From: Alistipes sp.
Lineage (GTDB): Bacteria > Bacteroidota > Bacteroidia > Bacteroidales > Rikenellaceae
Direction of reading: 5' to 3'
DNA length: 25,261 bases
NCBI GenBank assembly: GCA_019422485.1
Contig: JAHZDG010000006.1
Location: forward strand, 49,039 to 74,299
The translations under genes were made by a program, and so were the position numbers. Positions 7,735 through 14,931 of the stretch are shown here, piece after piece. The number at the start of each line of letters is the position of its first letter. The stretch's first letter is position 1. A model generated the notes under the pieces. The model was not told the origin of the DNA. It did no database searches and saw only the letters and a list, made by a program, of their open reading frames with translations.

Positions 7735-8715
7735 TTAAATCGAAAGGATTTTCAACGTGTTGAGCAGGTCGCGATTGATGGGTTTTTGCATCTTGATCGC
7801 CTTGCTGAAAGGAATGTAGACCAGATTGTCGTTTTGAATCCCGATCATGACGTTGCGTTGGCCTTCCAGCAGGGCATTGATAGCGGCTTCCCCCATGCGG
7901 CTGGCCAGAATACGGTCGCTGGCAGAAGGAGATCCCCCGCGTTGGATGTGCCCCAGAATGGTAACACGGACGTCGTATTGCGGGTATTCGTTCTTTACAC
8001 GTTCGGCCAAACCGGTAGCCCCGCCCGTCAGTTCGCTTTCGGCCACCAGAACAATACTACTGTTTTTCGATTTACGGAAACCGTGGCCGATCAGTTCGCT
8101 GAGCTGGTCTACTTCGGTAGCGATTTCCGGGATGATGGCTGCTTCCGCCCCGGTGGCGATGGCTCCGTTGAGGGCCAGGAATCCGGCTTCGCGCCCCATT
8201 ACTTCGATGAAGAAGAGGCGTTCGTGAGAAGAGGCCGTATCGCGAATCTTGTCTACCGCATCCATGATGGTGTTCAGGGCGGTGTCGTATCCGATGGTGG
8301 TATCCGTACCGAACAAATCGTTGTCGATGGTGCCGGGCAGACCTACGATCGGGAAGTTGTATTCCGAAGCGAAAATGCGGGCGCCGCTCAATGAACCGTC
8401 CCCACCGATGACAACCAGTGCGTCAATCCCCTGAGCGGTCATGTTTTCGTAGGCTTTCTGGCGGCCTTCCGGCGTCATGAATTCGGTGCAGCGGGCCGTT
8501 TTCAGAATAGTCCCACCCTGTTGGATGATGTTGCTGACGTTTTGGGTCTTGAAAGGCAGTATTTCATTGGTGATCAATCCGCGGTAACCGCGCATGATCC
8601 CCTTCACTTCGAAACCGTTGTAGATGGCCGTACGGGTCACCGCCCGGATGGCTGCGTTCATCCCCGGGGCATCGCCGCCCGAGGTGAGTATCCCTACGCA
8701 TTTGATCTCTGGCAT
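7735..8715 (-). CDS. pfkA: ATP-dependent 6-phosphofructokinase
   Basis: 326 aa, close to the 320 aa of bacterial PfkA. It phosphorylates fructose 6-phosphate to fructose 1,6-bisphosphate, the committed step of glycolysis, in the cytoplasm. The N-terminus has GILTSGGDAPGMNAAIR (nucleotide binding), GGDGS at 104-108 and PGTIDND at 127-133 with the catalytic Asp131; EVMGREAGFLA and HIQRGGSP follow. The Gly in GGDGS, in place of the Asp of pyrophosphate-dependent enzymes, points to ATP as donor. It has its own -7 element and its own terminator, so it is likely monocistronic. Confidence 0.96.
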   Translation of the reverse strand: MPEIKCVGILTSGGDAPGMNAAIRAVTRTAIYNGFEVKGIMRGYRGLITNEILPFKTQNVSNIIQQGGTILKTARCTEFMTPEGRQKAYENMTAQGIDALVVIGGDGSLSGARIFASEYNFPIVGLPGTIDNDLFGTDTTIGYDTALNTIMDAVDKIRDTASSHERLFFIEVMGREAGFLALNGAIATGAEAAIIPEIATEVDQLSELIGHGFRKSKNSSIVLVAESELTGGATGLAERVKNEYPQYDVRVTILGHIQRGGSPSASDRILASRMGEAAINALLEGQRNVMIGIQNDNLVYIPFSKAIKMQKPINRDLLNTLKILSI

Positions 8716-8742
8716 AATTCAATCTTTTTACGATGTTCAGCG

Positions 8743-8750
8743 CAAAAGTA
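8743..8750 (-). promoter_or_regulatory. Candidate -7 element for pfkA
   Basis: Minus-strand TACTTTTG matches TAnnTTTG, 27 bp before the pfkA ATG. The rest of the gap 8716-8887 shows only a 5-bp hairpin and a short direct repeat of GGGATTTT; no terminator with a T-tract is visible for the upstream operon. Confidence 0.5.
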
Positions 8751-8887
8751 GCAATAATTCTGACACGGTGTAGAGCGCTTCTTTGAATTTAATCGGGATT
8801 TTACATTAGGGATTTTGCGAGGGGTTCTACGCTCGGGAGGGGGGAGCCGTTGTCTGAAACAACCGATCCGTAGGAAGAGAGTGCTTT

Positions 8888-9253
8888 TTAAACGTTTTTA
8901 CGCAGCAGCAGTGAGAGGCCGATTCCGATGCACAGCAGCGGCAGCAATAGTTTGAGCAGGGGAATCGGTATGTCGGCGATTTCGGCGATCAGCAGACAAA
9001 GACCGATCCCGCCGAAGATGCTGCCCCATACCCATTGGTACATGGAAAGCAGGTAACCGCCGATAACGATCATCAGGGTGGGCCAGGAAAAGATCAGATC
9101 GAAAGCCCGGGGCGTGAGTACACCGAAATTTTTCAGCAACCAGAGGCCGCCGGCTACGATGAGCAGTCCGCCTAAGAAGAGCGTTTGGTTGCGTTGCAAA
9201 GAATCGGAAGGAGTGTTGTTCGGTTCTTTATCGTTGGGATGAATGATTTTCAT
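8888..9253 (-). CDS. LiaF/LiaI-like transmembrane-region membrane protein
   Basis: 121 aa. After a hydrophilic N-terminus (about residues 1-24, rich in N, D and S) come four closely packed hydrophobic segments (about 25-42, 50-66, 71-89, 96-115), with the pattern GGLLIVAGGLWLLKNFGVL and WPTLMIVIGGYLL that is typical of the LiaI/LiaF-like membrane region found in cell-envelope stress proteins. It is the last gene of the PspC/PadR operon, 50 bp after the large PspC gene. In other bacteria such membrane regions belong to sensors or modulators of envelope stress (LiaF restrains the LiaRS system). No LiaF C-terminal soluble domain is present, so a direct LiaF role should not be assumed. Confidence 0.7.
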   Translation of the reverse strand: MKIIHPNDKEPNNTPSDSLQRNQTLFLGGLLIVAGGLWLLKNFGVLTPRAFDLIFSWPTLMIVIGGYLLSMYQWVWGSIFGGIGLCLLIAEIADIPIPLLKLLLPLLCIGIGLSLLLRKNV

Positions 9254-9303
9254 AGGGAAAAAAGTTGCGTTCCGGAGAATGTGTGAGGTCTGAGGAACCG
9301 GGT

Positions 9304-10500
9304 TTATGGATGGCTTTCGAAATATTCGACTTTGACGGTGTCGATGATCGTCGAATCACCCAGGTGGATCGTTTCCACCCATGAGGTGTCCTTTGTAGGC
9401 GTTTCAATCGTCGATTCTTCCCATTTCGGAGGGGTGGCTCTGTCGTCCCAATCGATGCTGCCGTCCCACAGCGAAGAGGTCATGATCAATACGAACACCA
9501 GCAGGATGATGCCGATCCCTCCTGTAATGCCGAGTGTTTTCGAGGGGAAAGGCTGCCCGAAGATCAGCCGCCACAGCATGTAACAGATTCCTCCCAGAAT
9601 CAGGGCGGAGGCCAGCAGGCCCATTACGGTATAGGCAATGCCACCCGGCAGGTCGACTATGGCGATGTCTCCGATCTGGAACAGGTGAATGTTCCCGGCG
9701 GGAACGCCGAAGAGAATGGCCAGACCGACACCCAGCAGCGAGAGGGTTGTGATCGAGAGGGTGAAGGCGATGATTCCGAGGACGAACTTGAGGGCGAACA
9801 ACAGCATGCGTCCGAACAGATAGACGATGTCGGCCCAGATCGAAGCACTCCGCTCCTGGCGGGGAGAGGGGACCCGGTCTTTGAAATCCTCCCGAAAGTT
9901 TTGCCGGATGGAGGAAGCGGTGATTCGCTCGCCTCGCATTTCCAGTTTTTGCCGGGGTGTTTTGGCTTTGGGTACCGCGAACAGCAGCAGAAAATAGAGC
10001 AAGAAGAATACGCCGGTCAGCGTTCCGGACAATTCGCAGGCGAGATCCATGTCCAGAACACCGAAAATCGGCGTGAGCAGAAGCGGTGCAAAAAAGAGCA
10101 GACGGATCATGACCGGTTCTACATTGAAATAGGTGCCCAGTCCGCTGCATACGCCGCCCATGATGGAGCCTTCCGGGTTGCGATAGAGACGGCGGGTCAG
10201 TTTTTCGACGTTTTCCACGGCGGCGGGAGGGACTTTCGGAGCGTCCGAAAGGTCGTCCGGAAGACCCATCTGATCGAGAATGCGGCGAATCCGTTCGGCG
10301 GGGATCGTCTCTCCGGGTTCTTGTTCATTGAGAATCAGTTCACAGATGCGGGTTTCTATATCGTTCAGGATCTCTTTCCCGTCGGTGTTGTCGCGATATC
10401 CTTGTTCGATGCGATCCAGGTATTCCTTCAGCAGGGAATAGGCTTCGGAATCCATCCTGAAAGCGATGCCGGCGATGCTGACGTTTATTGTGTCTTTCAT
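9304..10500 (-). CDS. Large PspC-domain membrane protein
   Basis: 398 aa. Residues 1-85 form a soluble N-terminal module (MKDTINVSIAGIAFRMD..., ending near ILDQMGLPDDL) shared with the small PspC protein at 10886-11416. A PspC domain follows at about 103-177 (RRLYRNPEGSIMGGVCSGLGTYF, then membrane segments at 132-150 and 159-177). A second membrane part has segments at about 230-266, 286-310 and 324-344, and the tail is acidic. PspC is the membrane component of the phage-shock response and reacts to envelope stress; here the rest of that system (PspA, PspF) is absent. It lies 32 bp after a PadR regulator gene and just before the LiaF-like gene, so all are probably one transcript controlled by that repressor. 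Confidence 0.85.
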   Translation of the reverse strand: MKDTINVSIAGIAFRMDSEAYSLLKEYLDRIEQGYRDNTDGKEILNDIETRICELILNEQEPGETIPAERIRRILDQMGLPDDLSDAPKVPPAAVENVEKLTRRLYRNPEGSIMGGVCSGLGTYFNVEPVMIRLLFFAPLLLTPIFGVLDMDLACELSGTLTGVFFLLYFLLLFAVPKAKTPRQKLEMRGERITASSIRQNFREDFKDRVPSPRQERSASIWADIVYLFGRMLLFALKFVLGIIAFTLSITTLSLLGVGLAILFGVPAGNIHLFQIGDIAIVDLPGGIAYTVMGLLASALILGGICYMLWRLIFGQPFPSKTLGITGGIGIILLVFVLIMTSSLWDGSIDWDDRATPPKWEESTIETPTKDTSWVETIHLGDSTIIDTVKVEYFESHP

Positions 10501-10532
10501 CGGTATGGGGTGTAAGGGGTTGATAGAAAACG

Positions 10533-10868
10533 TTATTGTCCGTTCCGAATGTGTTGTACCTGTGTGATGAATTCACTCCAGGCAATGTCCAACTGGTCGA
10601 GGTAGGCCCGGCCTTTTTCGGTGATCGAGTAGTATTTGCGGGGAGGACCCTGGGGTGACTCTTCCCAGCGGTAGGTGAGCAGCCCCTGGTTTTTCTGGCG
10701 GGTGAGCAACGGGTAGAGCGTGCCTTCTACGACGATCATCTCGGCGGCTTTCAGTTCGGCGATGATCGACGAAGCATAGGCATCGTTGCGGGAGATGATC
10801 GAAAGGATGCAATATTCCAGAATCCCTTTTCTCATCTGAGCTTTGATATTATCTACGTTAACTGTCAT
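10533..10868 (-). CDS. PadR-family transcriptional regulator
   Basis: 111 aa from the ATG at 10866-10868, chosen because GGAGGAAA lies 5 bp before it and because the protein from there has the exact family size. The longer open frame to 11054 would overlap the upstream gene. The winged-helix PadR fold is visible: QMRKGILEYCILSII, a helix-turn-helix region with DAYASSIIAELKAAEMIVVEGTLYPLLTRQKNQGLL, and the wing TYRWEESPQGPPRKYYSITEKGRAYL. Short PadR proteins are dimeric repressors that release DNA on binding small molecules, often antibiotics or phenolics. Sitting between two PspC genes, it most likely controls its own operon; the signal is unknown. Confidence 0.93.
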   Translation of the reverse strand: MTVNVDNIKAQMRKGILEYCILSIISRNDAYASSIIAELKAAEMIVVEGTLYPLLTRQKNQGLLTYRWEESPQGPPRKYYSITEKGRAYLDQLDIAWSEFITQVQHIRNGQ

Positions 10869-10873
10869 AATCG

Positions 10874-10881
10874 TTTCCTCC
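10874..10881 (-). promoter_or_regulatory. Strong Shine-Dalgarno site deciding the PadR start
   Basis: Minus-strand GGAGGAAA, 5 bp before the PadR ATG. It is one of the few strong sites in the window and favours high translation of the regulator. Confidence 0.7.
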
Positions 10882-10885
10882 GGGT

Positions 10886-11416
10886 TTATTGGTATTGGGA
10901 CGTAGAATCGATTTGAGGATTGGGGGCGGATGGCAGGATGATCCAGAGCACGACGTAGACCAGCAGGGCCACGCCGGTGAAGATGGTCAGGACGACGGTC
11001 AGTACACGAATGAGGGCCGGGTCCAGTTGGTAGCGTTCGGCCACGCCGCCGCATACGCCACCGATGATGCGGTCTTCACGGCTGCGGACGAGGCGTTGGG
11101 AGGAAGGTTCGGTCGGGGCCGCGGCCGGTTGGGCCTGGGTTTCCGGACGGCGGCGCGGTTCTCCGAATTCGCGGGCGCTGCCGATGATGGCCATGGCCCG
11201 ATTGACCACTTCCAGACTGACCACCTGTACGCGGGTAGAAAGATTTTCGTGGAAAATGTCGGCGATGCGGCTTTCGATGTCATCCAGAATCTCCTGTTTG
11301 TCGTAGCCGTCTAGACGGATTTCTATTTCGGAGAGGTAGTCTCTCAGTCGTTCGTATGCGTCTTCGTCCAGGATGAAGGGCATGCCTCCTACATTGACGT
11401 TTAGGGTCTTTTTCAT
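10886..11416 (-). CDS. Small PspC-domain membrane protein
   Basis: 176 aa, first gene of the operon. Residues 1-85 are the same soluble module as in the large PspC protein: both open with MK-T-NV---G--F--D--AY--L--YL--IE and both have an EI-DIE-RI segment. A Pro/Ala/Gln-rich linker (about 88-107) leads to the PspC domain at 108-163 (VRSREDRIIGGVCGGVAERY, then two hydrophobic segments, about 136-161). It should be an inner membrane protein with the shared module in the cytoplasm. It lies 17 bp upstream of the PadR gene and has a full -7 element 34 bp before its ATG. The paralogy with the gene at 9304-10500 suggests duplication around the regulator. Confidence 0.85.
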   Translation of the reverse strand: MKKTLNVNVGGMPFILDEDAYERLRDYLSEIEIRLDGYDKQEILDDIESRIADIFHENLSTRVQVVSLEVVNRAMAIIGSAREFGEPRRRPETQAQPAAAPTEPSSQRLVRSREDRIIGGVCGGVAERYQLDPALIRVLTVVLTIFTGVALLVYVVLWIILPSAPNPQIDSTSQYQ

Positions 11417-11449
11417 GATGTTGTTTTGTTATTTTGAGGGGTCTGTATA

Positions 11450-11457
11450 CAAATATA
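11450..11457 (-). promoter_or_regulatory. Candidate -7 element for the PspC/PadR operon
   Basis: Minus-strand TATATTTG matches TAnnTTTG, 34 bp before the ATG of the small PspC gene. It lies in the 98-bp gap after the outer membrane barrel gene, where no terminator hairpin is visible, so some read-through from that gene is possible. Confidence 0.5.
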
Positions 11458-11514
11458 ATATTTTCAGAGGAGGAAAGGTCTCGGTGAGGAACGGATTCTT
11501 GAGGTAAAGGGGGC

Positions 11515-13950
11515 TTATCGGCCCAAACCTCCGCCCCCTTGTCCTCCTTGGGCTTCCTGGCCTTCACCCGTTTCGACTTGTTTGGCCCGGAACTCCTTGC
11601 CCGATTTGAAGTTGTAGCGCAGCGACAGGCCCAACCGGCGGAAATTCCATTGCCCGACACCATCGGTACGGAAACCGGAACCGAAGAGAATGAGTCGCTG
11701 TTTCCCGGAGGAGTTGAAGATGTCGTTCAGGGAGATCGTGGCACTCAGCTTGTTTTTCAGGAAAGAGTATCGGATCGAGGTGCTGACATCGTATGAGTTC
11801 AGGGCCTTGATGTTTCCCTGGATGATGGGGCTGTTGTAACGTCCTTCCAGCATGTAATAGAGGTTTTTGGTCAGGGTGAAGGTGTTGCTCATATTGCCTT
11901 GGAAACTCCATTGGGTTTGCGCAATCTCCTGTGTGGAGCTTTGCATGTAACCGCCCATCAGGTTGGCGTTGATCTTCCACCAGGGGGTGACTTCGACCGG
12001 AAGGTTCAGCGAGGCATAAAAGATGTTGTTGGTTTGCAGGTTGTCCGGCATGACGATAAGGGCTGTGGTCGAACCGGTGGTTTCGCTTTTGATAACCTGA
12101 GAAATGGCGTCGGTCACCTGTTGAACCCCCAGCGTCAGGTTGTAGCGGCGTTTGAATACCCAGCTGATCGAGTAGTCGTTGGCATAGGCCGGTTTCAGAT
12201 GGGGGTTCCCTTCGAAATACATGTTGTTGCCGTTGGATTCGCGGTAAGGGATCAAATTGCGGTACCAGGGACGGTTGATTTTACGGGCATAACTGACAAT
12301 GAGGGTGTTGTTTTCTTTGGCGTCGAGCGGAATCGACAGGTTGGCATTGGGAAAGAAACTGAAGTAGTTCTGGGGATCGATGCCGGTCAGGGTGTTTTGA
12401 CGGGGGGTGGCGTAAGTGTACTCGCCGCGAATCCCGGCACTCAGCGAGATTTTGTTGGCAAAACTGATGGAATAGTTGCCGTACAGGGCGGCGATGTTTT
12501 CGGTGTAGCCGTTCATGAAGGTCAGGTCAGCAATCGGGTAGGCCACTTCGTTTTGGAAGTAATTCCAACGGTTGTCGCTGTTGATGTCGCGATAGCTGTA
12601 TTTCAATCCGGTTTTGATGCGGCCTCTTTTCCCGGTTTTGATTTCGAAGTCGCCGGTTACCGAGTAGAGGTTGCTGAGCGAGTTGGAATAGTTGTCTGTG
12701 ATCGAATCGAACAGCAGGGCTCCTGTATAGTGGCTCTGGTTGTCGCCCCAGTTGAGACCACGGCTGTGGTAGTAGTCCACCAACAACTTGAACTGGGAGC
12801 CTACGGTGTCGAGTTTGGCGATGTAGTTGGCTGTCAAGTTGAAACTTTTATTTTTCCACTGTGAGACATTTTGTTCGTCGATCCAGGTTGTCAGGCCGTT
12901 GTTGATCTCTTCGCTCTGGTTGAAGTTGTCGGTTTTGCCGGGGACGTAACCGCGCAGGTTGAGCTCGACACCGACGCTGTGCCGGTCGTTGATCTCGTAG
13001 ACGCTGCCGGCTCGCAGGGTGGGCCAGTCGTTGCGGGATTTGTTGCGACTCAGAATCGTCAGGGAGTTGCCGTTGTCGTATTGCGTGATCAGGTCCTGAT
13101 AGCCGTTCCCCTTCCAATTGTATTCCGACAATGTCGTGTAGAACCGCCATTTGTTGACCATGTAGTTGAGGGTGAACGAGGGTTGGATGTTTTGCGTAAA
13201 ATTGCGGGTCAGCGATACTCCGTAGCGCATTGAGAGCGATCCTTCGAGACCGTTTTCGCGCTGGCTGCGGAGCGTGATTTTGATCACCCCTCCCTGTGCG
13301 CTGGCATCATATTCCACGCCGCCTATCGGAATCACCTCGATCCGTTGAATGTCTTCGGCTTTAATGGTGCTCAGGTAGTTGATCAGGTCTTCGCCCGTTT
13401 CGCGCACAATCCGGTCGTTGATCATTACCTGAGGATTGCTTTTGCCGTTGATGGAGAGGCCGTTTTTCTCGTCGACCCAAACCCCCGGGGAGATTTGCAA
13501 CATCTCTTTGGCGGTCTGGCCGATGGCCAGCGGGGTGTCGGCCACGTTCACGACAAAGCGATCGGCCTCACGGGTGATCATCTCGCCTTTGACGACGACT
13601 GCCTCCATGCCGATGGCGGAGGGTTGCAGGGTCAGCGCTCCCAGATCGGAGGGTTGTGTCAGTTGGATCTCTTTGATCAGAGGATCGTATCCTAAAAATG
13701 AGGCTTTCAGGGTGTATGCTCCGCGTGGAGCCTCAAGGGTAAAGCGGCCGATGGTATCGCTGGCCGCTCCATAGGTGCGGGTGGTGTCTGCCTGGTTCAT
13801 CAGAATAATGGTGGCGTAACCGATGGCTTTGCCGGTCGGATCGACGGTCTGTCCGGTGACGGTCATGGTTGCAGGGGCGTTTTGGGCCGAAAGACCTAAA
13901 CTCGATAGGAGCATCAGAACGCAGCAGAGGGTACGGGAGAAGGTTTTCAT
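11515..13950 (-). CDS. Outer membrane beta-barrel family protein (TonB-receptor-like, regulatory N-domain)
   Basis: 811 aa. A signal peptide (about 1-22, cut after LSA) is followed by a carboxypeptidase-regulatory-like beta-sandwich (about 28-110: TVTGQTVDPTGKAIGYATIIL ... YTLKASFLGYDP), a plug-like region (about 115-230: AVVVKGEMITREADRFVVNVADTPLA, VMINDRIV, IQRIEVIPIGGVEYDASAQGGVIKI) and a large barrel. The pattern is that of the Bacteroidota 'outer membrane beta-barrel family' (the type with OMP_b-brl_3), relatives of SusC without a SusD partner. The substrate is unknown; in this family transport or signalling at the outer membrane is assumed by homology. The protein ends not at a barrel strand but in a soluble, Gly/Gln-rich tail of about 20 residues. 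It is probably transcribed alone from the promoter at 14063-14070. Confidence 0.88.
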   Translation of the reverse strand: MKTFSRTLCCVLMLLSSLGLSAQNAPATMTVTGQTVDPTGKAIGYATIILMNQADTTRTYGAASDTIGRFTLEAPRGAYTLKASFLGYDPLIKEIQLTQPSDLGALTLQPSAIGMEAVVVKGEMITREADRFVVNVADTPLAIGQTAKEMLQISPGVWVDEKNGLSINGKSNPQVMINDRIVRETGEDLINYLSTIKAEDIQRIEVIPIGGVEYDASAQGGVIKITLRSQRENGLEGSLSMRYGVSLTRNFTQNIQPSFTLNYMVNKWRFYTTLSEYNWKGNGYQDLITQYDNGNSLTILSRNKSRNDWPTLRAGSVYEINDRHSVGVELNLRGYVPGKTDNFNQSEEINNGLTTWIDEQNVSQWKNKSFNLTANYIAKLDTVGSQFKLLVDYYHSRGLNWGDNQSHYTGALLFDSITDNYSNSLSNLYSVTGDFEIKTGKRGRIKTGLKYSYRDINSDNRWNYFQNEVAYPIADLTFMNGYTENIAALYGNYSISFANKISLSAGIRGEYTYATPRQNTLTGIDPQNYFSFFPNANLSIPLDAKENNTLIVSYARKINRPWYRNLIPYRESNGNNMYFEGNPHLKPAYANDYSISWVFKRRYNLTLGVQQVTDAISQVIKSETTGSTTALIVMPDNLQTNNIFYASLNLPVEVTPWWKINANLMGGYMQSSTQEIAQTQWSFQGNMSNTFTLTKNLYYMLEGRYNSPIIQGNIKALNSYDVSTSIRYSFLKNKLSATISLNDIFNSSGKQRLILFGSGFRTDGVGQWNFRRLGLSLRYNFKSGKEFRAKQVETGEGQEAQGGQGGGGLGR

Positions 13951-14062
13951 GATGCAAAGGGTTGAAAGGTAAATAGTTAGTTAGATAGTTGAGTTGGTGT
14001 TGGAAAACCCAGTGATTTTTGGAAAAACCGGAGCTTGTGCAAAAATCTCTTTGTTTGTAATG

Positions 14063-14070
14063 CAAATATA
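14063..14070 (-). promoter_or_regulatory. Candidate -7 element for the outer membrane barrel gene
   Basis: Minus-strand TATATTTG matches TAnnTTTG, about 112 bp before the ATG at 13950, which implies a leader of about 105 nt. Confidence 0.5.
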
Positions 14071-14083
14071 TGGAAATAATTTA

Positions 14084-14104
14084 GTATTATGCAATACATA
14101 ATAC
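14084..14104. promoter_or_regulatory. Perfect 8-5-8 inverted repeat, candidate operator
   Basis: GTATTATG (14084-14091), spacer CAATA, then CATAATAC (14097-14104): a perfect dyad with arms of 8 bp. It begins 13 bp upstream of the minus-strand -7 element at 14063-14070, so it covers the -33 region of that promoter, where a dimeric regulator would act. The spacing and AT-richness suit a DNA-binding site better than an RNA hairpin. Confidence 0.45.
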
Positions 14105-14345
14105 ATGGAAAATAAAAATATTTTTTGTTTGATAGTTCTTTGCGGTTTGTTGAATGTTGATTTTCATTTGTTTGATGGTGGTTCTGGATGGGGTGGAAAT
14201 TTTGAAAAAGCGAAGAAAAGAGAAAATGAAAGGAGAACATAGACTGTCGGGGACACCGATTTTCCGGTTGAGGCCGGAGTGGGACAGGGCTTGGTATGTA
14301 TTTTGAAACGGTATAGGGCAGAAAATAAAATATAACTTATATATA

Positions 14346-14927
14346 ATGGAAAAAGAAGAAGAAAAAGTGGTTGATACCGAAGCGGTTGATAACCAACAGC
14401 CGGTAGAAGGTCAGCCTGAAGGAGCCGCTTCTGGAGAGGCTGCGACTGACAATGTGGCGGATGATGCGCAGATGCCCGATGACAAATTGGCGCAACTGTC
14501 AGCCGAAGCCCAACAGTGGCAGGATAAATATTTGCGTCTGGTGGCCGAATTCGATAACTATCGGAAACGGACTCTCAAAGAAAAGATGGAATTGGTGGCA
14601 ACGGGCGGGGAGGATGTCATTAAATCCCTGCTGGTGGTTCTGGATGACATCGATCGGGCGATGGCCGCCATGCAGACGGCTACCGATGTAGAGTCGCTGA
14701 AAGAAGGGATGACGCTGATTCATCATAAGTTGATGGAAACGCTCCGCGCACGGGGTCTTGAAGAAATCGATGCCATTGGCAAAGAACTGGATACCGATTT
14801 GCATGAGGCCGTTGCGAAATTCCCGGCCGAAGGCGACAAGAAAGGAAAGATCATCGATGTGATTCAGAAAGGCTATAAACTCAAGGACAAAGTGGCACGA
14901 CATGCCAAAGTAGTCGTAGGAGAATAA
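14346..14927 (+). CDS. grpE: Nucleotide exchange factor GrpE
   Basis: 193 aa, the usual size. The first 45 residues are acidic and disordered in look, followed by a long coiled coil (about 48-110: QLSAEAQQWQDKYLRLVAEFDNYRKR), a four-helix part (VIKSLLVVLDDIDRAM) and the C-terminal beta domain with the family signature (LHEAVAKFP ... GKIIDVIQKGYKLKDKVARHAKVVV). GrpE opens the nucleotide site of DnaK so that ADP leaves, and is needed for the chaperone cycle and for heat tolerance. It lies 4 bp before dnaJ, so the two are one operon; dnaK is not in the window. Confidence 0.97.
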   Translation: MEKEEEKVVDTEAVDNQQPVEGQPEGAASGEAATDNVADDAQMPDDKLAQLSAEAQQWQDKYLRLVAEFDNYRKRTLKEKMELVATGGEDVIKSLLVVLDDIDRAMAAMQTATDVESLKEGMTLIHHKLMETLRARGLEEIDAIGKELDTDLHEAVAKFPAEGDKKGKIIDVIQKGYKLKDKVARHAKVVVGE

Positions 14928-14931
14928 GGTT

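Larger units (their letters stand above)
13951..14345. other. Divergent, AT-rich intergenic region
   Basis: This 395-bp stretch separates the outer membrane barrel gene (minus) from grpE (plus). The part at about 14040-14180 is very AT-rich. It holds the minus-strand -7 element at 14063-14070 and the perfect dyad at 14084-14104. For grpE no full TAnnTTTG match is seen; the leader just before the ATG is an A/T stretch without a Shine-Dalgarno site. No convincing gene is present. Confidence 0.6.

Noticed and set aside
10869..11054. N-terminal extension of the PadR gene
   Set aside because: It would overlap the small PspC gene, and the internal ATG has a strong Shine-Dalgarno site and gives the normal family length.
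14226..14306. 26-codon open frame upstream of grpE
   Set aside because: No ribosome site at a good distance, no family likeness; it may be chance.
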